Below, piece by piece: positions 17,014 to 24,739 of a DNA stretch of 37,894 nt. Where the stretch lies: positions 1 to 37,894 of the forward strand of contig JANQQD010000262.1 of NCBI GenBank assembly GCA_028285185.1. Reading direction: 5' to 3'. Position numbers and translations under genes: made by a program. The notes below the pieces were generated by a model, which did no database searches, was not told the origin of the DNA, and saw only the letters and a list, made by a program, of their open reading frames with translations. How positions within the stretch are numbered: position 1 is the first letter of the stretch; the number at the start of each line of letters is the position of its first letter. The DNA comes from Anaerolineae bacterium (GTDB lineage Bacteria > Pseudomonadota > Alphaproteobacteria > DSM-16000 > Inquilinaceae).

Positions 17014-19689
17014 TCAGGCAATGTCCCGCGGCGCGAACGACATCGACCTATAGGTCCGCTTGTAGACCGACTCCCCGATCTTGCGGACGCGTGCGACGCC
17101 CATCTTGTAGTTGTAGTTGCCGCTGATCCAGTCGACCACGCGCCCAGCCAGCGCGTTGCCGGGGCTGTCCGTGTGCAGGAAGTCGGTATAGAGCACACCG
17201 CGCTTGATCGCCGGCGTCACCATCGCGACCGCCGTGATCGCCGCCTCAGACAGTTCGATATGGCCGTTCTCAAGCAGAGAGGAGAACTGGAAGTCCGACG
17301 GTTCCACGCCGATGATCGTCCCGACCTGGTTGGGTACGCGGTCGGAATAGATCATCACGTAGTCGCCATTCTCGATGCCCCGTTCAGCGGCATCGTCGGG
17401 GTGGATCTCCACCCAGTTCTCCGGCCATCTCTGCACGATGTACGGACGTCGGCGATCGTCGAAGCCTGACTGCCAGCGCTCGTTGATCCGGCCCGAGGTG
17501 CACCACAGTTCGTCATCGCGCGGGCGCATCCATTCCCAATAGTCGGAGAACAGCGACCACGGCGATTTCTGGATGTTGCACTTGCCGGTCTGGCTCTTGA
17601 AGTGGGTCAGGGTCTTGGGAAACCGGTTGGCGCCCACCGGACCTTCCGGCGGCAACACGCGGGAGACATCGTGCAGGCGCAGCGTCTCTTCCAGGGTTCC
17701 GTCAGCACGCATGATCACGGGGGCCTGGATGCCGTCGGTGCCGTACTCGTCGAGCTTCTCGTGCAGCGTCTTGCCCTCGCGCTGCGCAACCAGAGTGACG
17801 GCGTGGAAGTCCTTGCGGCTGCCGCGACTGTAGCGCGAGCCTTCATGGATCACATCGGCGGAGTTCTCCCAGTCGAAGCCGGAATACCCCATGCGCTGGG
17901 CCAGCTGGGCGATGATCCACCAATCGGGCCGTGCGTCGCCCGGCGGATCGTAGAACTTGTTGTAGACGCGGACCCGCCGTTCGCCGTTGGCTCGGGTGAA
18001 GGTCTCTTCGCCCCAGGTGGCGGCCGGGAAGACGATGTCGGCGTAGCGCGAGCCGATCGGGTTCACCAGATAGATGTCCTGGTTCCAGACCACTGTGCCG
18101 CCGCTGTCGACGCGCCGCTTCAGGGTGTCGACGATCGCGTCCCGGTCGAACGACCGGACCTGGTGCGGGCTCTGGGTGACCAGTTCGTCGAACTTGTTGG
18201 CCAGCCCCTGGGACCCGCACATCGCCTGGATCCAGGTATTGCCGATGACATGGGCCAGCCGCGTGTGGCGGGAAATCAGATAGCGGCCGGTGCCGATCGC
18301 CCGGCGGCGCCGGCCCGGCAGCTTCTCCGGCGAATGGTTGCGCGGATAGCTGCCGCCGCGCAGGCCGCCACGCTGGTGGCCGCCGGCGCGCGAGATCATC
18401 TGGCCCGGCCGTCCGCCGGCCCCGACGATGATCCCAAGCGCGCTGATCGCCTGGGTGTTGCCGGTGTTGTTGGACCAGTAGAAGCCCTTTTCGATCATGA
18501 CAGAGGTCTTCGGCCGGCTGCCGTCGTCGCGGGGCCGCGCCATCCATTCGGCTGCGGTGCGGATCTTCTCCGGATCCACCTGCGAGATCTCGGCGGCATT
18601 CGCCAGCTGGAACTCGGGCTGGCCCAGCAGCCACTCGCGCCAGTCCTCGAAACCGGAGGTCTGGAACATGCCCCAGGTCGTGCGCCACTGCCACGGCGTG
18701 TTGCGGGTCCCCTGTCCGAAGCCGGAGGAGGACTCCCAGCGGTTGTTGACCCATTCGTCGATCCAGGCCTGATCCTGCCAGCCGTTCTCCACGATGATCC
18801 GGGCCATGGCGTTGACGACCAGAAGATCGGTGCCCGGCTGTACGTCCAGCCACAGCCCGCCGTTCTTCTCAGCGTACGCGACGCCGGCGGTGCGGCGCGG
18901 TACCATGAAGATCGCCTTCTGACCGGCCTGAATCCCCGGCATCATCCATTGGGTGAACAGGATCGTCTTCGTCTCATACGGATCGGTGCCGCAGACCAGC
19001 AGCGTTTCCGCGTCCCGCCAGTCTTCATAAGCCGCGCCGAAATTGTCGAACCCGGCGTCCCGGAAGCCGGGTGTGGAGGTGACGTCCGACGGCGTGTCGT
19101 GGAAGGTGAAGTTGGCCGTACGCACATGACGCAACGCGTACTTCGTGATCGCGTACGTGTTCTCCATGTACTGGTAAGAATAGGTCTTGACGCCGTATGC
19201 GTTGGCTCCGTGATGGTCGATGACGTGACGGCCGACTTCCGCAGCGATATCGAGGGCGAAATCCCAGGGCACCGGCATCAGCAGGCCATGCATGCGCAAC
19301 AGAGGCTGGGTCAGGCGATCGCGCGTCGGTGACTGCGGGTTGTAGGCCTTCTTGGCGATCGCGCCCCCTCGGATCGAGCTGTCGCCGTTGACGTTGACGT
19401 GCCGGGCGTCCTTGTCGGGAATGATGACGACGTGGTGCGGCTGGCCGTTGTGCAGCACGATGTTGTGCTGGTTCGGAGCAACCCAGGACCCGAGCGGGTA
19501 GACAGGGAAGTCCTCGCCAAAAGCATTCTCGTCGGCACGAGCGCCGCCGACACGGCCGCCGGCGACGGGCCAGCGGTAGACCTTGTAACCGCAGGCGACG
19601 ATGCAATAGTCGCAGGCGGTGTTGATCACCTCGGCGTCGGGCGGCGGCAGCGGGACAGAGGTCTCCGGGATGTAGTACGGCGTCGCCAT
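17014..19689 (-). CDS. idrA: Probable iodate reductase catalytic subunit (AioA-like molybdopterin oxidoreductase)
   Basis: The product has 891 residues; ATG 19689 is preceded by GAGGAGG. It is a DMSO-reductase family bis-MGD enzyme closest in pattern to the arsenite oxidase large subunit. Three cysteines in CDYCIVACGY (26, 29, 33) would bind a [3Fe-4S] cluster. From memory of Alcaligenes faecalis AioA, its arsenite-site residues Arg419 and His423 correspond to Arg434 and His438 (RAGGHQ), and His195 to His197, but Glu203 is replaced by a small residue (Ser205). Together with the adjacent peroxidases this favours iodate reductase (IdrA) over arsenite oxidase. There is no signal peptide, so it should be exported by riding on the Tat-dependent Rieske partner. 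It would reduce iodate in the periplasm as a terminal oxidoreductase. Confidence 0.82.
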   Translation of the reverse strand: MATPYYIPETSVPLPPPDAEVINTACDYCIVACGYKVYRWPVAGGRVGGARADENAFGEDFPVYPLGSWVAPNQHNIVLHNGQPHHVVIIPDKDARHVNVNGDSSIRGGAIAKKAYNPQSPTRDRLTQPLLRMHGLLMPVPWDFALDIAAEVGRHVIDHHGANAYGVKTYSYQYMENTYAITKYALRHVRTANFTFHDTPSDVTSTPGFRDAGFDNFGAAYEDWRDAETLLVCGTDPYETKTILFTQWMMPGIQAGQKAIFMVPRRTAGVAYAEKNGGLWLDVQPGTDLLVVNAMARIIVENGWQDQAWIDEWVNNRWESSSGFGQGTRNTPWQWRTTWGMFQTSGFEDWREWLLGQPEFQLANAAEISQVDPEKIRTAAEWMARPRDDGSRPKTSVMIEKGFYWSNNTGNTQAISALGIIVGAGGRPGQMISRAGGHQRGGLRGGSYPRNHSPEKLPGRRRRAIGTGRYLISRHTRLAHVIGNTWIQAMCGSQGLANKFDELVTQSPHQVRSFDRDAIVDTLKRRVDSGGTVVWNQDIYLVNPIGSRYADIVFPAATWGEETFTRANGERRVRVYNKFYDPPGDARPDWWIIAQLAQRMGYSGFDWENSADVIHEGSRYSRGSRKDFHAVTLVAQREGKTLHEKLDEYGTDGIQAPVIMRADGTLEETLRLHDVSRVLPPEGPVGANRFPKTLTHFKSQTGKCNIQKSPWSLFSDYWEWMRPRDDELWCTSGRINERWQSGFDDRRRPYIVQRWPENWVEIHPDDAAERGIENGDYVMIYSDRVPNQVGTIIGVEPSDFQFSSLLENGHIELSEAAITAVAMVTPAIKRGVLYTDFLHTDSPGNALAGRVVDWISGNYNYKMGVARVRKIGESVYKRTYRSMSFAPRDIA

Positions 19690-19706
19690 GGTCCGGTCCT
19701 CCTCGC

Positions 19707-20273
19707 TCAGCCCTGCAGATTGTCGAAACGGCCGTAGATCAGCCCGAAGATGCCGACCGCATAGATGTCGTCGCCCTCAAGCTCCAACAGGACCTGCGGC
19801 AGGCTCTGGTAGGCTTGGCCCGAAATCAGGATGCCGTGCCGGGTCAGATCGTAGGTCGACAGATGCAGCGGACATGGGCCCAGCGCCTTGTGCGCCGATT
19901 GATAGGTGCCCTGCATCGGCCCACCCTGGTGGGTGCAGGTGTAGTTGAAAGCCACAACATCCTGCTCAGGCCCGATGCCGCCACCGGCCGAACGCCCGAG
20001 CTTCACCACGAAGCTTTCGGAATAGACCCCTTCGTCCGGATAGGCGAAGTCCAGGGGCTGGTCGACCACGAGCTCGCTCAACCGCCCGATCAGCTTGCGG
20101 GGATAGGTGGCGACCACAGCCGGCACCTCTTGCGCCATCGGCGTGCCGGGGTTGAGGGTCACCATCACGGTGGCCGTAGCGACCCCGGCGCCCAGCAGAA
20201 ACTCCCGGCGGGAAACCAGGCAGGGATGGGCGGCGCCGGATCCGGCCTTGGGGCGTTGGCTGTCATCTGACAT
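19707..20273 (-). CDS. idrB: Probable iodate reductase Rieske subunit
   Basis: The product has 188 residues, with GGAG eight bases before ATG 20273. The N-terminus carries a Tat signal: SRREFLLGAG at 21-30, then a hydrophobic run ending near PMAQE. The [2Fe-2S] Rieske ligands are Cys113 and His115 in CTHQGG, and Cys134 and His137 in CPLHLS. The loop cysteines that form a disulfide in many Rieske proteins (CTHxGC, CPCH) are absent, here Gly and Leu. The end GLIYGRFDNLQG matches AioB/IdrB proteins. It passes electrons from a periplasmic donor to the molybdenum subunit and supplies the export signal for the complex. It lies 14 bp after the peroxidase gene and 17 bp before idrA. Confidence 0.85.
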   Translation of the reverse strand: MSDDSQRPKAGSGAAHPCLVSRREFLLGAGVATATVMVTLNPGTPMAQEVPAVVATYPRKLIGRLSELVVDQPLDFAYPDEGVYSESFVVKLGRSAGGGIGPEQDVVAFNYTCTHQGGPMQGTYQSAHKALGPCPLHLSTYDLTRHGILISGQAYQSLPQVLLELEGDDIYAVGIFGLIYGRFDNLQG

Positions 20274-20287
20274 CGGTCATGCTCCGC

Positions 20288-21421
20288 CTAGTTCTGATAC
20301 CAGTCGTCGGGTAGGGGCGCGTATTCGGGAAGCTCCGGGAAGTCCATGACGATCTCATCACCGGAGAGCGACTCCAGGAATGCGACAAGGTCGTCGATCT
20401 GATCGTCGCTGAGACCCAGGGGCTGGATCAGCTCGCTCTTGGTCTCTTCGAAGGTGGTGCCGCCGCCGGCGTTATAGAACTCGACCACCTCGCGCAGGGT
20501 GTCGAAGGCACCGTTGTGCATGTAGGGACCGGTGTAGACGGTGTAGCGCAGCGACGGCACCCGGAAGCGGCCGAAATCGCCTTCCTGCTTGGTGTCGAAG
20601 TAGAGGCCGAGATCGTCGTGGCTCGTCCGGTACAGATACTCCGACACACCCTTGGCATAGAGCTCGAAGCGATAGGTTATCTGCGCCAGCCCGTCGGTCT
20701 CCCAGATCTCCGGTGAGGGCACGCCGATATTGTAGAAGCCCTGGTTGGAGAACAGCGGGCCGTTGTGGCAGTTTATGCAGCCGGCCTCGCCCTCAAACAG
20801 CTCCATCCCCCGCAGCTGCTGCTCCGTCAACGCCGTCTCGTCGCCGCGCATGTATTCATCGAAAGGCGTGTCGGTCTGCACCAGCGTCCGCTCAAACGCG
20901 GCGATCGCCATATAGGCGTGGCGAACCGACGGATAGGCATCGCCGAACACATTGCGGAACATCTCGCGGTATTCGGGCACGAAGGCGAGGCGCGCCTCCA
21001 TCATGTCGTCTTCGCCATTACCGCCGACCGCACCCCGCGCGGCCGACCGTGCCTGATGCTCCAGCGAGCTGGAGCTGCCGGTCCAGAACAGGTTCCCGTA
21101 ATAGGCGGAGTTGATGATGGTCTGCGCATTGCGCCAGTGGACGGTGCCCGGATAGCCCATGGAGATCGCGTCCGGGAAGCCCCAGCCAGTAAAGGGACTG
21201 TGGCAGACCACACAGCCCATGGTGCCGTTGCCCGACAGCCGTCCGTCGAAGAACAAGAGCCGGCCAAGCTCGATCTTCTCGTCCGTCATCGGGTTGTCGG
21301 CCGGGATCGGCGGCGGCCCGAGCGGTCCCAACGGCTCGATCGGGATATCCTGGGCGATGGCGCCGCCGGTCACGGTGAGGATCAGGGCGGTCTGGCACAG
21401 GGCCTGTCTCAGGATCGTCAT
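20288..21421 (-). CDS. idrP1: Di-haem cytochrome c peroxidase, MauG/CcpA family (IdrP-type)
   Basis: The product has 377 residues with a Sec signal peptide (MTILRQALCQTALILTVTGG to about residue 24) and GAGG upstream of ATG 21421. Two haem c sites are present: CVVCH (70-74) and CINCH (215-219). ELGRLLFFDGRLSGNGTMGC is the classical start of bacterial di-haem peroxidases, and YTVYTGPYMHNGAFDTL is their conserved C-terminal segment. It should work in the periplasm, reducing H2O2. In the iodate reductase model two such peroxidases detoxify peroxide formed during iodate reduction. Which of the two is P1 or P2 cannot be settled from sequence alone. The gap to the preceding gene is 10 bp, so the operon is tight. 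Confidence 0.82.
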   Translation of the reverse strand: MTILRQALCQTALILTVTGGAIAQDIPIEPLGPLGPPPIPADNPMTDEKIELGRLLFFDGRLSGNGTMGCVVCHSPFTGWGFPDAISMGYPGTVHWRNAQTIINSAYYGNLFWTGSSSSLEHQARSAARGAVGGNGEDDMMEARLAFVPEYREMFRNVFGDAYPSVRHAYMAIAAFERTLVQTDTPFDEYMRGDETALTEQQLRGMELFEGEAGCINCHNGPLFSNQGFYNIGVPSPEIWETDGLAQITYRFELYAKGVSEYLYRTSHDDLGLYFDTKQEGDFGRFRVPSLRYTVYTGPYMHNGAFDTLREVVEFYNAGGGTTFEETKSELIQPLGLSDDQIDDLVAFLESLSGDEIVMDFPELPEYAPLPDDWYQN

Positions 21422-21431
21422 CGGCCGGTCC

Positions 21432-22532
21432 TCAGTTTTCCGTTTCGCGCCAGTTTTCGATCGCCGGATAGTCGTACGGGATCTCTTCCTCCCACACGAA
21501 TTCCGGCCCGGTCAGCGGCTCGCCGGACAGCGCCTCCAGGAAGGCGACCAGATCGGACCGCTGCCCCGACGACAGACCAAGCGGCTGCAGGCGCGGATCC
21601 TTGTTGGGCGCGTCGCCACCGCCGTCGTTGTAGAAGGCCACGACCTCGTACAGCGTCTCGAAGACGCCGTTGTGCATGTAAGGGCCGGTGTAGGTCAGCT
21701 CACGCAGGGTCGGCGTCATGAACGATCCGAAGGTCGACCCGTCTGCCTCATGCCCGCGCACATAGGCGCCGGGGTCGGCGCGCAGGTTCATGTAGTTCGC
21801 CACACCCATGAACTTGGCGTAGGTGATGAAGCCGATATGGCGCAGCGGTTCCGCCCAGATGTCCGGGTTGTCGGGAACCCCGGTGACATGGGGCTGATCG
21901 TCGGTGAACCGGTCGCCGGTATGACAGGCCGAACATCCCGCATCGCCGAAGAATAGGGCCTCGCCGCGTGCCGCCTCCTCGCTCAGATCGCCGGTGTCAT
22001 AGGGCGCGCCGCGGGAGATCAGGGTGCTGAGATAGGCGGGGATGGCGTTGCGGACACCGCCGTTGGACGGCGTGCCCAGACCGGCTGCCGCGAACATCTC
22101 CACATAGACCGGATCCTGCCGCACCCGCTCCTGCATCATCCTCATGTCCATGTTCATGAGGTAGGTCTCGGTCAGCATCTCCCGGGTGACGTCGTTGAGA
22201 TTGGTCCCCAGCCGGCCGTCATGCATCCAGGCATCCCGATGTGCGGTGTTGATCAGGGTTGGCGTGTTCCGGAAATGCAGCGATCCGGCATAGGCCTCAG
22301 ACAACGCCAAGCCATCGGAAAATCCGAGCTCCGGGACATGGCAGCTGGCACAGCTCAGGGTTGCATCGCCAGAGAGGCGCGGGTCGAAGAACAGCCGCTT
22401 GCCCAGTTCCGCCATCGCGAGGTCGACCTCGATGGGGGCGACCGCGCGCTCGCTCTGCCCGACCGCCGTCGAACCGACTGCAATCACCGTTGTTGTTGCT
22501 GCTATGGTGAGCCCGAACCCGATGAACCGCAT
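21432..22532 (-). CDS. idrP2: Di-haem cytochrome c peroxidase, MauG/CcpA family, first gene of operon
   Basis: The product has 366 residues. ATG 22532 is chosen because GGAGG lies eight bases upstream and the signal peptide begins there (MRFIGFGLTIAATTTVIAVG, cleavage near AVGQ); an in-frame ATG at 22553 adds seven residues and has no such site. The haem c motifs are CASCH (61-65) and CSACH (200-204). ELGKRLFFDPRLSGDATLSC and LTYTGPYMHNGVFETL are family signatures. The Met-rich segment MNMDMRMMQE (about 127-136) between the haem domains is unusual. It heads the minus-strand operon P-P-B-A-HEAT, and its leader region contains the FNR and Fur-like sites shared with the divergent cupredoxin gene. 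Confidence 0.82.
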   Translation of the reverse strand: MRFIGFGLTIAATTTVIAVGSTAVGQSERAVAPIEVDLAMAELGKRLFFDPRLSGDATLSCASCHVPELGFSDGLALSEAYAGSLHFRNTPTLINTAHRDAWMHDGRLGTNLNDVTREMLTETYLMNMDMRMMQERVRQDPVYVEMFAAAGLGTPSNGGVRNAIPAYLSTLISRGAPYDTGDLSEEAARGEALFFGDAGCSACHTGDRFTDDQPHVTGVPDNPDIWAEPLRHIGFITYAKFMGVANYMNLRADPGAYVRGHEADGSTFGSFMTPTLRELTYTGPYMHNGVFETLYEVVAFYNDGGGDAPNKDPRLQPLGLSSGQRSDLVAFLEALSGEPLTGPEFVWEEEIPYDYPAIENWRETEN

Positions 22533-22841
22533 CTCGGCTGCCTCCGCGCACATCCCGCCTCAAGACGAAACCCGTCGTCCGCGCGACGTTTCCCCGGAGT
22601 GCCGTTACGACTCCGGACGAATTATCCTGGCGGTGAATTATCGAGGGCGCAACAAACGAGCCGGCGAGAAAAATCGCCACCTCTAGACTGGGTTGAGGAA
22701 TGCTGGAGGCTTCGCATCTTTGATTCCGCCTGCTCGCCTGTTGCGTTATGTTAAGGCAATTCGCACTACCGCAAGCGCTCTGCTGACAGGTATTGGATTT
22801 CCTCTTGAAATCTTGCACTTAGATTATCTTTGTTGATTTTT

Positions 22842-22856
22842 TGCGAATTATTATCA
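22842..22856. promoter_or_regulatory. Fur-like box 1
   Basis: TGCGAATTATTATCA matches the 7-1-7 Fur consensus TGATAATnATTATCA at 12 of 14 informative positions. It lies 310 bp upstream of the first operon gene, and 131 bp before the cupredoxin start. In alphaproteobacteria the binder could be Mur or another Fur-family protein. Confidence 0.45.
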
Positions 22857-22887
22857 TTCAAAAACTCCTTTCGATGCTTAACGAGAT

Positions 22888-22901
22888 TTGATCTGGATCA
22901 A
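22888..22901. promoter_or_regulatory. FNR/Anr-type binding site
   Basis: TTGATCTGGATCAA is a perfect match to the FNR/Anr consensus TTGAT-N4-ATCAA, a full palindrome. Its centre is 92 bp upstream of the cupredoxin ATG and about 360 bp from the operon start. It implies oxygen-limited control by an FNR/FixK-class regulator of the cupredoxin gene and perhaps of the operon too, as expected for an anaerobic or microaerobic respiratory system. Confidence 0.8.
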
Positions 22902-22942
22902 TCTTGTCTTCGCGATGCATCGCACTAACGCCCATCGAATGG

Positions 22943-22957
22943 TGGTAATGATTATCA
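22943..22957. promoter_or_regulatory. Fur-like box 2
   Basis: TGGTAATGATTATCA matches TGATAATnATTATCA at 13 of 14 informative positions. It lies 29 bp before the cupredoxin start and downstream of the FNR-type site, where a bound repressor would block transcription. It suggests metal-responsive repression of the cupredoxin gene. Confidence 0.55.
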
Positions 22958-22986
22958 GTTGCGCGTCTCAACAAGGATCGTGTCCA

Positions 22987-23598
22987 ATGCGGGCCAAACG
23001 GTCAGCAGGGTCTGGGGAGACGGAAAAGGTGCTTCGAGAAAACGAAAGATCGCAGCCAGATATGGCGCTGTCGCTCGGGCGCCGAGGGTTCGTTGCCGGC
23101 GCCGGGGGTCTGCTGCTGGGGTCGCTGATCTCCAGTCCCGCACCCGCCGCCATTGTGCACCGGTCGGTCGCGCAGATGTCGATCTGCAGCGGCGACGAAG
23201 CGATTGTGGATCAGATCACAGATGTGATGGCGCGGTCTGCCACGCAGATGTTCCGGTTCGTTCCCAACCTCGTCTGCATCGATGCCGGCCAGTCCGTGCG
23301 CATCCTGAACAGCCGGTCGCAGCACACGGTGCACTCGGTCCCCGAACTCACGCCTGACGGCGCTGAAACGGTCGCGATCGTCGGCGAAGACGTCCGCGAT
23401 GTCGTCTTCGACGTGCCCGGTATCCATGGCTTGGCCTGCGCGCGGCATGGCCGCTACGGCATGGTGATGATCGTCGCGGTGCGCCCGTTCGATCGCGTTC
23501 CGCGAGACTACTGGTCGGCCCTGGACTCGCTGGGCCCTGGGCGTTCCCTAGGGTTCGAGAGCCTGTTCGCCGAGATCGACGCCGCAACTCCCAGCTGA
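22987..23598 (+). CDS. Pseudoazurin-like periplasmic cupredoxin with Tat-type signal
   Basis: The product has 203 residues. ATG 22987 is chosen because AAGGA lies about nine bases upstream; an internal ATG at 23062 starts just before the signal and is the alternative. A twin-arginine motif SLGRRGFVAG (29-38) precedes a hydrophobic stretch ending ISSPAPAA. The rest is one cupredoxin domain: His113 or His116 in SQHTVHSV, then Cys151, His154 and Met159 in GLACARHGRYGM, the C-x2-H-x4-M type 1 copper spacing of pseudoazurin. The PDGAE segment also matches pseudoazurin. It is a likely periplasmic electron carrier, plausibly feeding the Rieske/molybdenum enzyme encoded divergently. The 3' end overlaps the convergent glycosylase gene by 51 bp. 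Confidence 0.85.
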   Translation: MRAKRSAGSGETEKVLRENERSQPDMALSLGRRGFVAGAGGLLLGSLISSPAPAAIVHRSVAQMSICSGDEAIVDQITDVMARSATQMFRFVPNLVCIDAGQSVRILNSRSQHTVHSVPELTPDGAETVAIVGEDVRDVVFDVPGIHGLACARHGRYGMVMIVAVRPFDRVPRDYWSALDSLGPGRSLGFESLFAEIDAATPS

Positions 23599-24120
23599 CG
23601 GTCTGGGTGATGTCGGCCCGCAGCGCCGGGCAAGCTCCCACCACCATTTCTCATCCCAGGACCCTCGGGCGAGCCCCGACGGCGACGGCAGCACGAAGAG
23701 AGCAGTCCGGCCAACGGTCTCCGGCTGCAGGCCATAACTGACGGTTCTGCGTCCCAGGAAAACCTGTGCCGGCCGTTTGCCCACGAAGGCGACGGCCGCC
23801 GGCTGGTACCGCTCGATCTTGCGGCGCAACCCGTCGGGGTCGTCGGCCGACCGCTCCAGCTCGGCATCCGCGCCGAACTGGGTCTTGCAGACATCGGTGA
23901 GCCCGAGGCCGTAGCGGGGAAGATCGCGGAACTCGTGCAGCTCAAACCGGTGCGGGGTCAGGCCGACAAGGGCGAGCGTGGGCCAGAACAGGTTGCCGCG
24001 ACCGGCGTAGTAGGCACCGACCTCGGCGGATCTACGCCCCGCCGCACTGCCGCAGAAGACGATCCTGAGGCCGGGGGCCAGGATGTCCGGCAGCACGTCG
24101 GACTGCTGCGCCGCAGCCAT
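23548..24120 (-). CDS. mug: G/U mismatch-specific DNA glycosylase (Mug/UDG family 2)
   Basis: The product has 190 residues from ATG 24120. ILAPGLRIVFCGSAAGRRSA is the family active-site region. In Mug it contains GxNPS, and here GSAAG is a variant seen in some relatives. Further Mug-like features are YYAGRGNLFWPTL, the YGLGLTDVCK segment, VAFVGKRPAQVFLG, and FVLPSPSGLARG carrying the second substrate-binding loop. The enzyme removes uracil or alkylated bases mispaired with guanine in the cytoplasm. The last residues after DEKWWWELARR are poorly conserved and their code overlaps the cupredoxin gene on the opposite strand. No link with the neighbouring redox operon is evident. Confidence 0.85.
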   Translation of the reverse strand: MAAAQQSDVLPDILAPGLRIVFCGSAAGRRSAEVGAYYAGRGNLFWPTLALVGLTPHRFELHEFRDLPRYGLGLTDVCKTQFGADAELERSADDPDGLRRKIERYQPAAVAFVGKRPAQVFLGRRTVSYGLQPETVGRTALFVLPSPSGLARGSWDEKWWWELARRCGPTSPRPSAGSCGVDLGEQALEP

Positions 24121-24146
24121 CCATCTTCGCCGAGGTTGGCCCTCGT

Positions 24147-24710
24147 TTACGGCAGTCGCACACTCGCCAGCCGTTCCAGGAACTGGCGAATGTTGTTGCC
24201 GGCGGCGGCTTCCGCGGCGATGCGCCGTCTGTCATCGCCGTTCAAGGCATCCCCCATCGACGCCGTGCCCTCGGAAGAAATGGTCTCGGCAAAGGGCTGC
24301 TCGCCCGTGACGGTGTCGGTCAGCGTATAGCCGACCCGGGTCTGAACGGTCATGTCGATGCCGATGGCCGGCTGCGACATCTCCAGGATCTGGGCATCCA
24401 GCGCATAGCGCGAGCCGCCGGGGACGGTCGCCAGAAGCCCCTGCCCGGCCAGCGACTGGTTCAGTGCATCCCGAAACGCCAGCATGCCGATCTCCGACGT
24501 CCACAGCTGATCGTCCAGATCGAGGGACGAGACGTCGGTGACGGCAATCGCGCTGGTCAGGTCAGGGTCGAACACGGCCAATCCACTGGTCGGAGCGGCG
24601 ACCATCGCCTGTGGTTCGGCCGGCTGCGTACAGGCCGAAAGCAACGGGATCGTGGCCGCAAACAGCAGAATTGCGGCCGTAGCCCGGTGTTGTGTCGTGA
24701 ACGTCATCAC
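24147..24710 (-). CDS. Putative lipoprotein of unknown function
   Basis: The product has 187 residues starting at ATG 24710 (or the adjacent ATG at 24707). A lipoprotein signal is clear: a hydrophobic ILLFAATIPLLSAC with lipobox LSAC, Cys27 being the lipidation site. The mature part (LWTSEIGMLAFRDALNQSLA, RYALDAQILEMSQPAIGIDM, then RVGYTLTDTVTGEQPFAETI) resembles small periplasmic lipoproteins that adopt an alpha/beta sandwich, but I recognise no named family. It is likely anchored to the outer membrane. It sits between mug and the CdiI-like gene on the same strand, with 26- and 29-bp gaps. Confidence 0.8.
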   Translation of the reverse strand: MMTFTTQHRATAAILLFAATIPLLSACTQPAEPQAMVAAPTSGLAVFDPDLTSAIAVTDVSSLDLDDQLWTSEIGMLAFRDALNQSLAGQGLLATVPGGSRYALDAQILEMSQPAIGIDMTVQTRVGYTLTDTVTGEQPFAETISSEGTASMGDALNGDDRRRIAAEAAAGNNIRQFLERLASVRLP

Positions 24711-24739
24711 GGCTGCCTTTCAACTGAGCTCTGCCAAGC

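Larger units (their letters stand above)
22533..22986. other. Divergent regulatory region between the idr-type operon and cupredoxin gene
   Basis: This is 454 bp without a gene. Bases 22780-22890 are strongly AT-rich. It contains one perfect FNR-type site and two Fur-like sites, listed separately. GATAAT on the minus strand (complement of 22851-22856) could be a -10 element for the operon but overlaps a Fur-like site. No confident -35/-10 pair was fixed for either gene. Confidence 0.7.

Noticed and set aside
17602-19332. A 576-codon plus-strand open frame
   Set aside because: It is wholly antisense to the molybdopterin subunit, with no motif and no ribosome site.
17014-19689. Arsenite oxidase large subunit (AioA)
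   Set aside because: The sequence is AioA-like, but one recalled arsenite ligand position is not Glu and the operon carries two di-haem peroxidases, which fits iodate reductase better. Arsenite oxidation is not excluded experimentally.
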